Source: Candidatus Thiodiazotropha endolucinida | Lineage (GTDB): Bacteria; Pseudomonadota; Gammaproteobacteria; Chromatiales; Chromatiaceae | Direction: 5' to 3' | Assembly (NCBI RefSeq): GCF_001715975.1 | Contig: NZ_MARB01000004.1 | Span: 186,001-250,000, forward strand | DNA: 64,000 nucleotides | In this document: piece after piece, positions 9,436 to 19,966 of the stretch | How positions within the stretch are numbered: position 1 is the stretch's first letter | Layout: the number at the start of each line of letters is the position of its first letter | The notes under the pieces: model-generated | What the model was told of the DNA's origin: nothing | Seen by the model: only the letters and a program-made list of their open reading frames with translations | Database searches by the model: none | Position numbers and translations under genes: made by a program

Positions 9436-9924
9436 ATGATATTAAATGCAGCACATAGAGTAACCCACTCCTTGCCGGTTCACGCCAAAACCGGATACAA
9501 AACAAGAAATTATTTGAAATTCAAGGGCTTCACCCTAATAGAAGTGATGGTTGTCGTAGTCATACTCAGCATCCTCGCGGCAATTGTCGTACCTAAGATC
9601 ATGGACAGGCCCGAACAGGCCCGAATCACCAAGGCAAAGAGTGATATCCGTGCGTTGGAGGCCGCTCTCAACCTCTATCGACTCGATAATATGATATACC
9701 CCACAACCGATCAGGGCCTTGAGGCTTTGGTGAGCAAACCGACTGATTCACCGGAACCGAGGAATTGGAAAGAGGGTGGATATCTGGATCGATTGCCCGT
9801 CGATCCCTGGGGCAATCCCTATCTCTTTCTCAATCCGGGCACCCAGGGCGTGATCGATATCTACTCTGCGGGGCTCGATCCCCAATCGGCCGATGACGAC
9901 CTAGGGAACTGGAATCTGGAGTGA
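9436..9924 (+). CDS. gspG: Type II secretion major pseudopilin GspG
   Basis: Main subunit of the periplasmic pseudopilus that drives substrates through the type II secretion channel. The prepilin peptidase site is G31/F32 in KGFTLIEVMVVVV, with the Glu at mature position 5 present. The body shows the GspG hallmarks: DNMIYPTTDQGLEALV and DPWGNPY. The leader is 31 residues from the ATG at 9436, long for a prepilin; an in-frame TTG at codon 27 would give a short leader and could be the true start. It is the first gene of an eleven-gene gsp operon, overlapping gspH by 4 bp. Confidence 0.93.
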   Translation: MILNAAHRVTHSLPVHAKTGYKTRNYLKFKGFTLIEVMVVVVILSILAAIVVPKIMDRPEQARITKAKSDIRALEAALNLYRLDNMIYPTTDQGLEALVSKPTDSPEPRNWKEGGYLDRLPVDPWGNPYLFLNPGTQGVIDIYSAGLDPQSADDDLGNWNLE

Positions 9925-10439
9925 AGGTAAACCACTCAACCAACGCCGCAGCCAACCAGCGAGGATTTACGCTCATCGAGGTGATGGTGGTCGTTGTCAT
10001 CATCGGCATCCTGATCAACTTCGTTACTCTCTCTTTGGGGCGCAGTTCGCCTCAAGACCAGTTAAAGACGGAGGCCCAGCGGCTATCAAATCTGATCGGG
10101 CTGGCAAGTGAAGAGGCCCTATTGAGATCAGTCTTGATCGGGGTTGATATCAGCGAGGAAGACTATGGCTTTCTGCGCCTGGAAGAGGGCGTGTGGCAAC
10201 CAATGGAGGATAACCTGTTTCGTTCACGTCAGTTGCCGGAAGGTATGGAATTCAGTATTGCCTCCTCGCAACAATCCGGGGAGGATGATGAGGAGAACAT
10301 CCCTGAGATCATTTTACTCAACAGCGGTGAAATGACCCCCTTCGAACTAAAGCTGAGTTCCGACCGGCTAGAGAGCTATTACAGGCTGACCGGCAGTGAG
10401 ATGGGGGAGCGCACACTCGATCATGTCTCGCCCTATTAA
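9921..10439 (+). CDS. gspH: Type II secretion minor pseudopilin GspH
   Basis: Minor pseudopilin of the T2SS. The prepilin site is G15/F16 within RGFTLIEVMVVVVIIG, with Glu at mature position 5, followed by one hydrophobic helix and a soluble beta-rich domain. It has 172 residues. The GTG start overlaps the gspG stop (GTGA), indicating translational coupling. Family assignment rests mainly on position in the operon (second pseudopilin) and on the C-terminal pattern around SGEMTPFELKL, which is typical of GspH. Confidence 0.88.
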   Translation: MKVNHSTNAAANQRGFTLIEVMVVVVIIGILINFVTLSLGRSSPQDQLKTEAQRLSNLIGLASEEALLRSVLIGVDISEEDYGFLRLEEGVWQPMEDNLFRSRQLPEGMEFSIASSQQSGEDDEENIPEIILLNSGEMTPFELKLSSDRLESYYRLTGSEMGERTLDHVSPY

Positions 10440-10839
10440 TCTTTCCCGCACCGACGCATTTCAGGCTCATAACCCAAGAAACAGGGGCTTTACCCTGCTT
10501 GAGATCCTCATCGCCTTAGCGATACTGGCAATCGCATTCGCTTCGATCATCACGGTTGCAGCCAACCAGTCCGTCAACGTCGGTTATTTAAGGGACAAAA
10601 CCCTGGCACACTGGGTGGCGCTGAACCAGATCACCGAGTTACAGGTTGGCAACAAATGGCCGGCAACCGGGAAACAACAGGGTGACGAAGAGATGGGCCT
10701 GACTAAATGGCATTGGCAACGAACCGTCAGCAAAACTCCGGATGACCGGGTTCGGAAGGTGGAAATAGCCGTGTTTCGCAACAGGGGGGATGATGAAGCT
10801 GTGACGCGGCTTGTGAGTTTTCTACCCCAACCGATTTAA
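10423..10839 (+). CDS. gspI: Type II secretion minor pseudopilin GspI
   Basis: Minor pseudopilin that nucleates the tip complex with GspJ and GspK. The prepilin site lies in RGFTLLEILIALAILAIAF; the soluble part has the GspI-like segment ALNQITELQVGNKWP. I use the ATG at 10423, which overlaps gspH by 17 bp and has GGGGGAG upstream; a GTG at 10396 in the same frame would add nine residues. It has 138 residues from the chosen start, close to the family norm. Confidence 0.88.
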   Translation: MSRPINLSRTDAFQAHNPRNRGFTLLEILIALAILAIAFASIITVAANQSVNVGYLRDKTLAHWVALNQITELQVGNKWPATGKQQGDEEMGLTKWHWQRTVSKTPDDRVRKVEIAVFRNRGDDEAVTRLVSFLPQPI

Positions 10840-10848
10840 GTATGTAAT

Positions 10849-11487
10849 ATGAACCACCACCCTCGAAGTCACGGTTTTACTCTGTTGGAACTACTGATCG
10901 CCATAACGATCTTCGCCATTCTCGCGACATTCGTCTACTCGGGTCTGAAGGTTATCCTCGACACAGAACACCAGACCAGCCTGTACGGTCAACGCATCGC
11001 CAAACTCCAACTCGGACTCAATCTCATGCAGCGGGATATTGAACAGATAGTGGGTCGACCGGTGCGCGATCAATACGGTGATCAACAGCCTGCCCTGAAG
11101 AGTGGCGGTATATCCGGCATCCTGTTGGAGCTTACACGCGGCGGCTTTTCCAATCCGATGCAGTTGTCACGCAGCAATCTTCAGCGTGTCGGCTACGTCC
11201 TGGAAGATAACACCCTCTTCCGTCTCACCTGGCCTACCCTGGACAGACCCCGGGAGAGTGAACCTCACCGACAAAAACTGATCGAAGAGATCTCGTCCCT
11301 GGAACTGGTCTTTTACGATAAGGCATTGCAGGAGAAGCGGGAATGGCCACCCCGGACAATCGGGGAGGCGGACGAGGATCCTAGTCTATTGCCGGTCTCT
11401 ATCGAACTGAAGCTGGAACTCGAAGACTGGGGTTCGATTCGGCGACTGTTCCGCGCAAAACAGCAAGTACCGGTTGAGAATGGGTAA
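10849..11487 (+). CDS. gspJ: Type II secretion minor pseudopilin GspJ
   Basis: Tip-complex pseudopilin of 212 residues. The leader is very short (MNHHPRSHG), cleaved before FTLLELLIAITIFAILA. The soluble domain has the GspJ signature LNLMQRDIEQIVGRPVRD and the RVGYVLEDNTLFRLTWP segment. It starts 9 bp after gspI and ends 6 bp before gspK, so it sits within the same transcript. Confidence 0.92.
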   Translation: MNHHPRSHGFTLLELLIAITIFAILATFVYSGLKVILDTEHQTSLYGQRIAKLQLGLNLMQRDIEQIVGRPVRDQYGDQQPALKSGGISGILLELTRGGFSNPMQLSRSNLQRVGYVLEDNTLFRLTWPTLDRPRESEPHRQKLIEEISSLELVFYDKALQEKREWPPRTIGEADEDPSLLPVSIELKLELEDWGSIRRLFRAKQQVPVENG

Positions 11488-11493
11488 GGTCGC

Positions 11494-12486
11494 ATGCCAG
11501 GTATAGCCACTCACAGATCGATGCATGAGAAAGGTGTTGCCCTGATCACCGCCATCATCGTCGTCTCGATAGCCTCCATCGCTGCCGTAGCCATGACCCA
11601 CGAACTGCAGTTGAACATCCGCCGCAGCAGTAATATTTTCGCCGCCGACCAGGGCTATCTCTTTACCCTGGGCAGTGAAGCCTGGTCGCGGGGAATGCTG
11701 ATCAGGGACCTGAACAATAACAAGCAGGATGGAAACTACGACGGTCTTGACGAAGACTGGGCCCAAGAACTCCCGCCAACCCCGGTCGAGGGTGGTCAGG
11801 TACAGGCGGTCACAGCCGATCTGCAAGCCAGATTCAATCTCAACAATCTCTATCTGAAGACGGACGCGAGCGATGAGGATAAGCAGTTAGTTGCTGAAAA
11901 TTTAGCCCTTTTCCGGCGTCTTCTGGTGATTTTGGAGTTACCCGAGTCGATTGCACAAGCCACTGCTGACTGGTTGGATGAGGATGTCAAATCGCTCTAC
12001 CCGGATGGTGCGGAAGATATGGAATATCTCAATTTGGATCCACCCTACCGTACCGCCAACGGAGCTATGGCCAGCCCAACCGAGCTGAGGCTCATCAAAG
12101 GCGTGGACCGAGAGGTGTACGAGAAGCTGACCCCCTATATCATAACCCTGCCGGAACAGACCAAAATCAATGTCAACACTGCCGATGCATTAATCATCCA
12201 GGCATTGGTTGAAAACCTGAACGATGCAGATGCAGAGCAGTTGATCAGCGAACGGGAAGATGACCCGTTCAAACAGCCAAGTGCATTTATCACGAGACTA
12301 AAAGCACTTTTGGATGAAAATAAAGTAAACTCTCAAAAAGTAACCTCGTTAATCTCTGTTGAGAGCCAATATTTTCAAATGGAGACGGTTGTCCGAATGG
12401 AAAGCAGTAGCCAAAGATTAGTCAGTCAATTGTATAAGGGTGAGAAGGATGTTGTTGTCATTTCCCGGACCCTCGGAGCTTTCTAA
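11494..12486 (+). CDS. gspK: Type II secretion pseudopilin GspK
   Basis: The large tip pseudopilin (330 residues) that caps the pseudopilus. The cleavage region is KGVALITAIIVVSIASIAAVAM; unlike the other pseudopilins it lacks Glu at mature position 5, which is normal for GspK. The ELQLNIRRSSNIFAADQGY stretch and the repeated helix-hairpin-like NVNTADALIIQAL region fit the family. The start is the ATG at 11494, with a second possible ATG nine codons later. The stop overlaps gspL by one base. Confidence 0.92.
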   Translation: MPGIATHRSMHEKGVALITAIIVVSIASIAAVAMTHELQLNIRRSSNIFAADQGYLFTLGSEAWSRGMLIRDLNNNKQDGNYDGLDEDWAQELPPTPVEGGQVQAVTADLQARFNLNNLYLKTDASDEDKQLVAENLALFRRLLVILELPESIAQATADWLDEDVKSLYPDGAEDMEYLNLDPPYRTANGAMASPTELRLIKGVDREVYEKLTPYIITLPEQTKINVNTADALIIQALVENLNDADAEQLISEREDDPFKQPSAFITRLKALLDENKVNSQKVTSLISVESQYFQMETVVRMESSSQRLVSQLYKGEKDVVVISRTLGAF

Positions 12487-13715
12487 TGGCTGAACGCCTG
12501 GTTGTTCAGTGCCATGACAGCGACTGCAGCAAGGTCAGTTGGCTGATCAAGGGCGGCGCCAATCAGCAGCCGGCCGAAGGGACCCTGGCGGATGCGGCGA
12601 AATTGGCGAAGGGCCGACGAACCCTGGTTTTTATTCCCGCCACCGAACTGCTGATCACCCAGGTCCGGATCCCGACCAGAAACCGGCAGCGTCTGATACA
12701 GGCGATTCCATTCTCCCTTGAGAATGAATTGACCGAGGATGTCGATCAACTCCATTTTGCCGCAGGCAATATCGACAGCGATGACATCACCCCTGTCCTG
12801 GTCATCGCCAGGCAGAGACTCGACCACTGGCTGGAGACTCTCGAAACAGCGGGGATCGAACCTATCGCCATCTATGCCGATCTGCTCTCTCTACCCTATG
12901 AGAGCGGTGCCTGGACCCTCTATCAGGATAGCCGGATTCTGAATATCCGCACCGATAGAGCACGGGGCTTCAGCGCCGACGCCATCAACGGCGCGGCAAT
13001 ACTCAGGCTTGCCCTGCAACAAGACAGCGAGCATCCACCCGGCAAGATCGATCTCTTTCAATCCCCTGATTCCCAGGACCTGATCGATATTAACCAGCTC
13101 GATGGCGATTATGAAATCAGCGCGAAACGACTCGATACCCATACCGAGTTGACCGCCTTGCTAGCCGATAATCTGATCGATAAACAGCAGATCAACCTGC
13201 TTCAGGGTGATTATCTGCGAGTCGACAAGCTGACGCTGCAATGGAAACGCTGGCTTCCCGCCGCCGTGCTGGCAGCGGTATTCATTGGTCTCACCCTGCT
13301 GATGAGCATCCAGCAATACCACCACTACGAACAACAGAGTGCCGCACTCGACAAACAGATCAGAGAGACCTTTCAGCAGGCCTTCCCGGAAGTAAAGCGC
13401 ATCGTCGACCCGAAGATACAGATGGAGCAGAAACTGAAGAACCTGCGCCAGGGAGATTCAGGCAGTTTCTTGCAATTCACCAGCCTCTTCGTACCTGCCG
13501 CTTCGGTCATCAAAAGCAGTCCAAACACCACCCTGGAAAGCATAAGTTTCCGGGATGGCAAACTCGATCTGCAATTAATCATCAAGGAGCTGCAGGCATT
13601 GGAGAATTTGAAACAGACTATCGAGGCCAAAAAACTCGCGGTTGAGATCCGCTCGGCCAATGCCACCGGTAACCAGGTCACTTCACATCTACGTATCAGC
13701 GGAGTGAATCCATGA
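12486..13715 (+). CDS. gspL: Type II secretion inner-membrane platform protein GspL
   Basis: A bitopic protein of 409 residues. The cytoplasmic actin-like domain (residues about 1-250) contains ETELLITQ-type motifs such as FIPATELLITQVRIP and should recruit the GspE ATPase. A single membrane helix follows (LPAAVLAAVFIGLTLLMSI) and then a periplasmic ferredoxin-like domain that pairs with GspM. It overlaps gspK by 1 bp and gspM by 4 bp. Confidence 0.92.
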   Translation: MAERLVVQCHDSDCSKVSWLIKGGANQQPAEGTLADAAKLAKGRRTLVFIPATELLITQVRIPTRNRQRLIQAIPFSLENELTEDVDQLHFAAGNIDSDDITPVLVIARQRLDHWLETLETAGIEPIAIYADLLSLPYESGAWTLYQDSRILNIRTDRARGFSADAINGAAILRLALQQDSEHPPGKIDLFQSPDSQDLIDINQLDGDYEISAKRLDTHTELTALLADNLIDKQQINLLQGDYLRVDKLTLQWKRWLPAAVLAAVFIGLTLLMSIQQYHHYEQQSAALDKQIRETFQQAFPEVKRIVDPKIQMEQKLKNLRQGDSGSFLQFTSLFVPAASVIKSSPNTTLESISFRDGKLDLQLIIKELQALENLKQTIEAKKLAVEIRSANATGNQVTSHLRISGVNP

Positions 13716-14203
13716 AGGAGTGGTGGCAGTCAAAAACACCCCAGGAGCACATGGCCCTGATTATAGGCGCTGCAGCCATCCTACTGCTGCTTGTCTATCT
13801 GCTGTTGTGGCGCCCGTTCAATCAGGCCCTGGACAAGAAGGCACTGCTGGTCGAGAGTCAACAGCTCACGCTGAACTGGATGCAGGACAACCTCGATCTG
13901 GTCAAAAACCTGCGTAACCAACAGCGGGGAAAAAGCGCCGGCAGTAATGAGGCACTGCTCACCCTGGTCGATAGAACGGCAAAAAAAATCCGACTGAGAC
14001 AACAGATCCAGCGAATTAAACCCCAGGGTGACAATGCCGTTCAATTATGGATCGAAGAGGCGCCATTCGACACCATCATCAAATGGCTGGGGCAGCTGAC
14101 GCAAACCCACGCCATCGAGATCGACTCCCTGACGATCGATAGACAAGACAAACCGGGACTGGTCAATGCACGACTGGTCCTGCAGCGGGAAGGGGGATCT
14201 TGA
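13712..14203 (+). CDS. gspM: Type II secretion platform protein GspM
   Basis: A small bitopic inner-membrane protein (163 residues) that partners GspL. A short cytoplasmic N terminus (MKEWWQSKTPQEHMAL) leads into the membrane helix IIGAAAILLLLVYLLLWRPF, a coiled-coil segment, and a ferredoxin-like periplasmic domain ending with NARLVLQRE. ATGA overlap with gspL suggests coupled translation. Confidence 0.9.
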   Translation: MKEWWQSKTPQEHMALIIGAAAILLLLVYLLLWRPFNQALDKKALLVESQQLTLNWMQDNLDLVKNLRNQQRGKSAGSNEALLTLVDRTAKKIRLRQQIQRIKPQGDNAVQLWIEEAPFDTIIKWLGQLTQTHAIEIDSLTIDRQDKPGLVNARLVLQREGGS

Positions 14204-14955
14204 TGCGCTGGTGGAGTTTTCTATTGATCGGCTTGGGTGGTTACCTGATTTTTCTGCTTGCGGGAACCCCGGCACAACACATCATAGGCTGGGCACTGGC
14301 CGAGAACGGTAAACTGCCCTTCTCTTACGCAACCATGAAAGGGAGTTTGTGGCGAGGTAAAATGGAAGCCATCAATTATCAGGGAATACCCCTCGACAAG
14401 ATTAAGTGGCGCTTCGCACCAAGCGGCCTGCTTCTCGGCAGGATCAGTTTCGATCTTGAACTGCGGCACATGAATAACAAAGTCGATGCGAATGTAGCCC
14501 GCACCCTGGGTGGTTTCCAACTGAAGAATGTTGAGGGTCAACTCCCGGCATCGATGATTACCGACATGGCGGACCTCAACCAGATCAGTGTTGAGGGTGA
14601 TGTTGAACTCAATCTGAGTCATGTTGCCATCGAGACTGAACGCGTCACCTCGGCTGAGGGAGAGATCAAATGGCTTAATCCGGCTCTGCTTCGCCCCTTT
14701 AGCCTCAAGGAGGGCAATCTTAAAGCTGATCTGACAACTGACGATAACGGCAATATCAATATCAAGATCAATGACCTGGGCGGGGGCACCTCGGTGGATG
14801 GTGAACTGAGTCTCAGTAATGAAGGAAACTATACTCTGAACGGCGCGATCAAACCTGGCGCGGGATCTGACCCCGGTTTGAGCAGCGCATTGAAGGCCGT
14901 TGCAAAAAGCCAACCCGACGGTAGTTATCGAATCAGTTTCAGCGGTAGTCTATAG
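14203..14955 (+). CDS. gspN: Type II secretion protein GspN
   Basis: The optional T2SS component GspN, a membrane-anchored periplasmic protein with AsmA-like features and no settled role. It has an N-terminal hydrophobic helix (FLLIGLGGYLIFLLAG) and the family pattern around KLPFSYATMKGSLWRGK. I use the ATG at 14203, one base into the gspM stop and preceded by GGGGGA; a TTG one codon earlier is possible. It has 250 residues. A 208-bp gap follows before gspD, the only real break in the operon. Confidence 0.9.
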   Translation: MRWWSFLLIGLGGYLIFLLAGTPAQHIIGWALAENGKLPFSYATMKGSLWRGKMEAINYQGIPLDKIKWRFAPSGLLLGRISFDLELRHMNNKVDANVARTLGGFQLKNVEGQLPASMITDMADLNQISVEGDVELNLSHVAIETERVTSAEGEIKWLNPALLRPFSLKEGNLKADLTTDDNGNINIKINDLGGGTSVDGELSLSNEGNYTLNGAIKPGAGSDPGLSSALKAVAKSQPDGSYRISFSGSL

Positions 14956-15026
14956 GTATTTTCTGTGATCGGGTGCAACTATCAAAGCCGATTCAGACCT
15001 GTATGCCAACGCCCCATCATCTGCTA

Positions 15027-15046
15027 ATATATAATACATTATATAT
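15027..15046. promoter_or_regulatory. Perfect AT-rich palindrome in the gspN-gspD gap
   Basis: The sequence ATATATAATACATTATATAT has two exact 9-bp inverted arms around a 2-bp centre. It includes TATAAT-like hexamers on both strands and lies 117 bp before gspD, in the only sizeable gap of the operon. It could be an internal promoter or an operator for gspDEF. Evidence is the symmetry only. Confidence 0.35.
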
Positions 15047-15163
15047 TTACCATAAACCCATGATGAATAAAGATTTTCACCATCCACATCTGATCCTGCC
15101 CCAAATCACACACCCACAGGTGCCGCGATTTGGGCGCGAGACTTCGATGGAACCGATTCAACA

Positions 15164-17170
15164 ATGAGTATTTTGCCAACCCTTTTCATGGATAGACAGC
15201 ACCCGCGCACCGGCCTGTTCTCACGCCTGGTCCTCATGCTGTACACCGTCGCCCTGCTCAACCTTTCGTGGATCCCACTTGGCCATGCGGAACAGATTAC
15301 CCTCAATCTGAACAATGCCGACATAGAGGCCTTGATCAAAACGGTATCCGAACACACCGGAAAGAACTTCGTCATCGATCCCAGAGTGAAGGGGAAAGTG
15401 ACGGTCATCTCAGCCCACCCGATGGATCGCGATGAGTTCTATCAGGTATTCCTCTCGATCCTCGAAGTGCATGGTTTCTCAACCATCCCCAGCGGCGATG
15501 TGATCAAGGTGGTCCCCGACGTGAAGGCTAAACAGGGTGGGATCCCCACGGTCAACGCCCTCGGACAACTGCCTGGGGATCAGATCGTCACCCGCATCAT
15601 CCAGGTCAAGAATGTCACCTCCGCGCAACTGGTACCGATTTTACGCCCCCTGATACCCCAGGAGGGCCATCTCGCCGCCTACCCGGACACCAACGTCCTG
15701 ATTATCTCCGACCGCCGTCAGAATGTTGACCGGTTGATGAAGATCATCGATCAGATCGACAGGGTAAGCGACAGCTCGATCGAGGTGATCACGCTGCAGC
15801 ATGCCTCCGCTTCCGAGGTGGCACGCATCCTCAACGGTTTACAGACCCCTGCGGCAAAGGGTCAGAAGAATGCCACCAAACTGGTCGCGGACGAACGTAC
15901 CAACAGCGTGTTGATCAGCGGCGACCCGACGGCCAGGTTACGCTCACGGGTAATCATCGAGCACCTCGACACCCCTTTTGACAATGAGGGCAACGCCCAG
16001 GTCATCTACCTGAAATACGCCAACGCCACAGACCTGGTGCAGGTATTGACGGGTGTCAGTGAAAATCTGGACGAGACCAAGCAGGGAGGCGGTAAAGCGG
16101 CGGCCAAGGGTAAACCCACGCTGCCGATCAACATCCAGGCCGATGAGGCTGCAAACGCACTGATCATCACCGCGCCGCCCGATCAGTTCCGAGCCCTGCA
16201 GGCGATTATCCGCAAACTCGATATCCGCCGGGCCCAAGTTCTGGTGGAGGCGATCATTGCCGAGGTCTCCTACGACAAGGCGAAACAGCTCGGCGTGCAA
16301 TGGATCGTCGATGGCAGTCCGGATGACAAAGGCCCCATCGGCGTCATTAATCTGGGCTCTCCCGCGATTTCCGACATAGCCTCCGCAGCGGCCGCCGGTA
16401 CTGGAGTTGCGCTTGGTCCAGGCACCTCACTCGGTTTTGGACGATTCAACAGTGACCGGATCAATTTCGCCGCCCTGATCCAGGCCCTGGAGAGTGATTC
16501 CACCTCCAACATCCTCTCCACGCCTACGATCACCACCCTTGATAATCAAGAAGCTGAAATCGTAATCGGCCAGAATGTGCCCTTCATCACCGGCTCTTAC
16601 AGTTCGACCGGCGGGGTCAGCAACTCGGTAAACCCCTTCCAGACAGTACAGAGGGAGGATGTGGGCCTGACCCTCAAAGTGAAGCCGCAAATCAACGAGG
16701 GCAACTCGATCCAACTGGAGATCGAACAGGAGATCTCCAGCATCAACGCCTCCGCCAGTTCCGGCACCAGCGATATCGTCACCAACAAACGAACCATCAA
16801 GACCGTGGTCATGGTGGATGATGGCAATACCATCGTACTTGGCGGACTGATTGAGGAGGACCTGCAACAGACCGAAGAGAAGGTGCCTGTGTTGGGTGAC
16901 ATCCCTTTGCTCGGCGCGCTGTTTCGGTCCAACAGGACAACCAAGATTAAACGTAACCTAATGGTCTTCCTGCGTCCTGTGGTGATTCGGGATGACGCCA
17001 TCAACACCCAGATCGCCAGCGACAAGTACAACTTCTTCCGCGCCCAGCAGCTCAAGATGAAACAGGAGGGCGTTAATCTGATGTCGGATGAGGAGATGCC
17101 GGTCCTGCCGCCACGCTTCGGCACCCTCGCCCCGCCATTTGATGATAAAGAGCTGGAACCCGAACATTGA
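15164..17170 (+). CDS. gspD: Type II secretion outer-membrane secretin GspD
   Basis: Secretin of 668 residues forming the outer-membrane channel. A signal peptide ([19 protein letters not shown]) leads to mature [20 protein letters not shown], the N0 domain. N1-N3 domains follow ([55 protein letters not shown]). The C-terminal secretin domain includes [20 protein letters not shown] and [16 protein letters not shown]. The N3 region has a lysine/glycine-rich loop ([10 protein letters not shown]). There is no strong Shine-Dalgarno before the ATG at 15164. The S-domain after the secretin region is short, so dependence on a separate pilotin is uncertain. Confidence 0.95.
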   Translation: MSILPTLFMDRQHPRTGLFSRLVLMLYTVALLNLSWIPLGHAEQITLNLNNADIEALIKTVSEHTGKNFVIDPRVKGKVTVISAHPMDRDEFYQVFLSILEVHGFSTIPSGDVIKVVPDVKAKQGGIPTVNALGQLPGDQIVTRIIQVKNVTSAQLVPILRPLIPQEGHLAAYPDTNVLIISDRRQNVDRLMKIIDQIDRVSDSSIEVITLQHASASEVARILNGLQTPAAKGQKNATKLVADERTNSVLISGDPTARLRSRVIIEHLDTPFDNEGNAQVIYLKYANATDLVQVLTGVSENLDETKQGGGKAAAKGKPTLPINIQADEAANALIITAPPDQFRALQAIIRKLDIRRAQVLVEAIIAEVSYDKAKQLGVQWIVDGSPDDKGPIGVINLGSPAISDIASAAAAGTGVALGPGTSLGFGRFNSDRINFAALIQALESDSTSNILSTPTITTLDNQEAEIVIGQNVPFITGSYSSTGGVSNSVNPFQTVQREDVGLTLKVKPQINEGNSIQLEIEQEISSINASASSGTSDIVTNKRTIKTVVMVDDGNTIVLGGLIEEDLQQTEEKVPVLGDIPLLGALFRSNRTTKIKRNLMVFLRPVVIRDDAINTQIASDKYNFFRAQQLKMKQEGVNLMSDEEMPVLPPRFGTLAPPFDDKELEPEH

Positions 17171-17187
17171 TCGGAGAGGAACGAGGC

Positions 17188-18744
17188 ATGTCTGAGAATT
17201 CCTCACCCTCTTCGCAGATGGTCGACGAGCTCACTGCAGAATCGGTGCTGCTTGATGAAGCCACGCAGACACCGGTTCAATTGCCCTATGCCTTCGCCCG
17301 TCGTCATGGTGTCGTCATCGTCAGGGATGATGAACAGGATCAGCTTCAGCTGGTACATAAGCCAGGGGTCTCGCTCGGTGTGCTCAATGAGGTACGCCGG
17401 CTCTTTTCGCAACCCTTGATCTATACCCAGGTCGATGAGGAGACGCTGGAGAAACAGCTTTCGCAGATCTATGAAGCGGGTTCGAAACAGTCCAGTCAGA
17501 TCATGGAGACGATGGGCGACGACATCGATCTCGACAATGCGGCACGGGCACTGAACCAGCCTGAAGACCTGCTCGAAAGCGACGACGACGCCCCGATCAT
17601 CAGACTGATCAACGCCCTGTTTACCGAAGCGATCAAGGAACAGGCCTCCGACATCCATATCGAACCCTACGAAAATCGCCTGGTCGTGCGTTTCCGTGTC
17701 GATGGCGTATTGCGTGAAGTCCTCACCCCGCCGCGTACCGTGTCGTCTTTTCTGGTCTCACGCATCAAGGTCATGGCCCAGCTCGATATTGCCGAAAAGC
17801 GCATCCCGCAGGATGGACGAATCTCACTCAAGGTTGGAAACCGTCCGGTGGACGTTCGTGTCTCCACACTCCCCTCCAGTTATGGCGAACGGGTGGTTCT
17901 GCGTCTGCTGGACAAGCAGGCGGGAAGACTCGATCTTGAGCAACTCGGCATGGCGCGGGAACTTCTGCTGCAGGTCGATCCGGGTATCATCAAACGACCA
18001 CACGGCATCTTTCTGGTCACAGGCCCCACGGGCTCGGGTAAAACCACGACCCTGTATGCAGCCCTGAGCCGACTCAACACCCAGAGTCGCAATATCGTGA
18101 CCGTTGAAGATCCCATCGAATATTACCTCGACGGCATCGGCCAGACTCAGGTTAACAACAAGGTCGATCTCACCTTCGCACGGGGCTTACGCGCCATCTT
18201 GCGCCAGGACCCGGATGTGGTGATGGTGGGTGAGATCCGGGACCTGGAAACCGCCCAGATCGCCGTGCAGGCCAGTCTGACCGGCCATCTGGTGATGTCG
18301 AGTCTACATACCAATACCGCCATCGGCAGTATTACCCGTCTTCGCGACATGGGTGTGGAGCCCTTTCTGCTCTCATCCAGCCTGATCGGGGTACTCGCTC
18401 AGCGCCTGGTGCGCACCCTATGCCCGCACTGCAAGTCACCATACACGGCCAGTGAAGAGGAACTGCAGATGTTGGAGCGTCCCACAACCGAGGAGATCAC
18501 GCTCTATACCTCAACGGGGTGCGAGAAGTGCCATAACCATGGCTATCTCGGCAGGACGGGCATCTATGAACTCATCACCATCGATGAGACATTGCGCAAC
18601 CTGATCCACAAAGGCAGCGGCGAAATCGAAATGCTGGAGCATGCCAGAACCATGAGCGACAGTATTCGTCAGGATGGAATGAAGCGCGTACTCAGTGGCG
18701 ATACCACGATCGACGAAATCATTCGCGTTACCCAGGAGGGTTGA
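17188..18744 (+). CDS. gspE: Type II secretion ATPase GspE
   Basis: Cytoplasmic hexameric ATPase powering pseudopilus assembly (518 residues). The N-terminal domain binds GspL. Walker A is [10 protein letters not shown] (about residues 279-288), with the Asp box VEDPIEY, Walker [13 protein letters not shown] and the His box [11 protein letters not shown]. The zinc-binding tetracysteine domain (CPHCKSPY to CEKCHNHGY) is present, as in T2SS ATPases. I start at the ATG at 17188, which has GGAGAGGA upstream; the TTG at 17167 overlapping the gspD stop is less likely. Confidence 0.95.
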   Translation: MSENSSPSSQMVDELTAESVLLDEATQTPVQLPYAFARRHGVVIVRDDEQDQLQLVHKPGVSLGVLNEVRRLFSQPLIYTQVDEETLEKQLSQIYEAGSKQSSQIMETMGDDIDLDNAARALNQPEDLLESDDDAPIIRLINALFTEAIKEQASDIHIEPYENRLVVRFRVDGVLREVLTPPRTVSSFLVSRIKVMAQLDIAEKRIPQDGRISLKVGNRPVDVRVSTLPSSYGERVVLRLLDKQAGRLDLEQLGMARELLLQVDPGIIKRPHGIFLVTGPTGSGKTTTLYAALSRLNTQSRNIVTVEDPIEYYLDGIGQTQVNNKVDLTFARGLRAILRQDPDVVMVGEIRDLETAQIAVQASLTGHLVMSSLHTNTAIGSITRLRDMGVEPFLLSSSLIGVLAQRLVRTLCPHCKSPYTASEEELQMLERPTTEEITLYTSTGCEKCHNHGYLGRTGIYELITIDETLRNLIHKGSGEIEMLEHARTMSDSIRQDGMKRVLSGDTTIDEIIRVTQEG

Positions 18745-18750
18745 TCAACC

Positions 18751-19962
18751 TTGGACGCCTTTGAATACGTAGCACTCGACCCGACAGGGAAGGAGCGACG
18801 CGGCGTACTGGAGGGTGACAGCCCGAGACAGGTACGCCAGCAATTACGCGAATCAGGCCTCACACCACTGACCATCGATGTTGCAAGTGGCGCCACTCAA
18901 GAAAGAAAAAGCAGCCTCTTTCAACGCCATATCAATGCCATGGAGCTGGCATTGATAACCCGCCAGATGGCAACCCTGCTAAGGTCCGGCCTGCCTTTGG
19001 AACATGTTCTGAAGACAACCGCATCCCAGTCCGATAAGCGTCACGTGGAACGCACACTGCTGGCCGTAAGAGCAAAGGTACTGGAGGGTCGTACCCTGGC
19101 GGATGGCCTGAGTGAATTCCCCAAGACCTTTCCCGAACTTTATATCAAGACTGTTTCGTCAGGTGAGCAATCGGGGCACCTCGAAGTGGTACTGGAACGC
19201 CTGGCCGACTATACGGAACAACGCCAACAGATGCGTCAGAAGACCATCTTCGCCCTTTTCTATCCGGCACTGTTGACCATCGTCTCCTTTCTCATCGTGG
19301 TTGGCCTGCTGACCTATATCGTGCCTCAGGTAACGCGAGTGTTCGAAACCATGCAGGCAGAACTTCCCTGGATCACTCGGGCGCTGATGACCACCAGTGA
19401 TGTCTTCCGTACCTATGGTGTCCCTATCTTTGTACTGCTGTTGCTTCTCGGGCTCTTGTTCAGCTATCTGCTGAAAAAACCCGGCCCCAAACGCTGGTGG
19501 CACCGAATGATGTTACGCATCCCTTTGGTCGGTCGTCTGGTTCGCACCTCCAATGCCGCCCGCTTTTCCCGCACCTTAAGCATCATGGCAGCCAGCAGCG
19601 TACCGATCCTGGACGCGATGCGTATCGCATCCCAGGTATTGACCAATCTGCCCATGCGCAATGCCGTGGAGGAAGCCACCTCCCGGGTACGGGAGGGCAC
19701 CAGCCTCTACCGGGCTCTGGAAAAGACAGGCTACTTTCCACCCATGACCCTCAGCCTGCTGGCGAGTGGAGAATCGAGCGGCAACCTGGAAGGCATGCTG
19801 GAACGGTCGGCGGATATCCAGGAACGGGAGATCGAGACCCTGGTCTCGACCATTCAAGGATTATTCGAACCGATACTTATCCTTGTGATGGGTGGTATTG
19901 TACTGGTTATCGTGCTGGCCATACTGCTTCCTATCTTCGACCTCAATCAACTGGTAGGCTGA
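18751..19962 (+). CDS. gspF: Type II secretion inner-membrane platform protein GspF
   Basis: Polytopic platform protein of 403 residues, with two cytoplasmic GspF domains (ALITRQMATLLRSGLPLEHVL; AARFSRTLSIMAASSVPILDAM) and three hydrophobic spans. The conserved SGEQSGHLEVVLERLADY and SGESSGNLEGMLERSADI pair marks the two repeats. The start is TTG at 18751, with AGGAGG about ten bases upstream and no alternative ATG before the conserved FEYVALDPTGKERRG. It begins 6 bp after gspE. Confidence 0.95.
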   Translation: MDAFEYVALDPTGKERRGVLEGDSPRQVRQQLRESGLTPLTIDVASGATQERKSSLFQRHINAMELALITRQMATLLRSGLPLEHVLKTTASQSDKRHVERTLLAVRAKVLEGRTLADGLSEFPKTFPELYIKTVSSGEQSGHLEVVLERLADYTEQRQQMRQKTIFALFYPALLTIVSFLIVVGLLTYIVPQVTRVFETMQAELPWITRALMTTSDVFRTYGVPIFVLLLLLGLLFSYLLKKPGPKRWWHRMMLRIPLVGRLVRTSNAARFSRTLSIMAASSVPILDAMRIASQVLTNLPMRNAVEEATSRVREGTSLYRALEKTGYFPPMTLSLLASGESSGNLEGMLERSADIQEREIETLVSTIQGLFEPILILVMGGIVLVIVLAILLPIFDLNQLVG

Positions 19963-19966
19963 TGCC

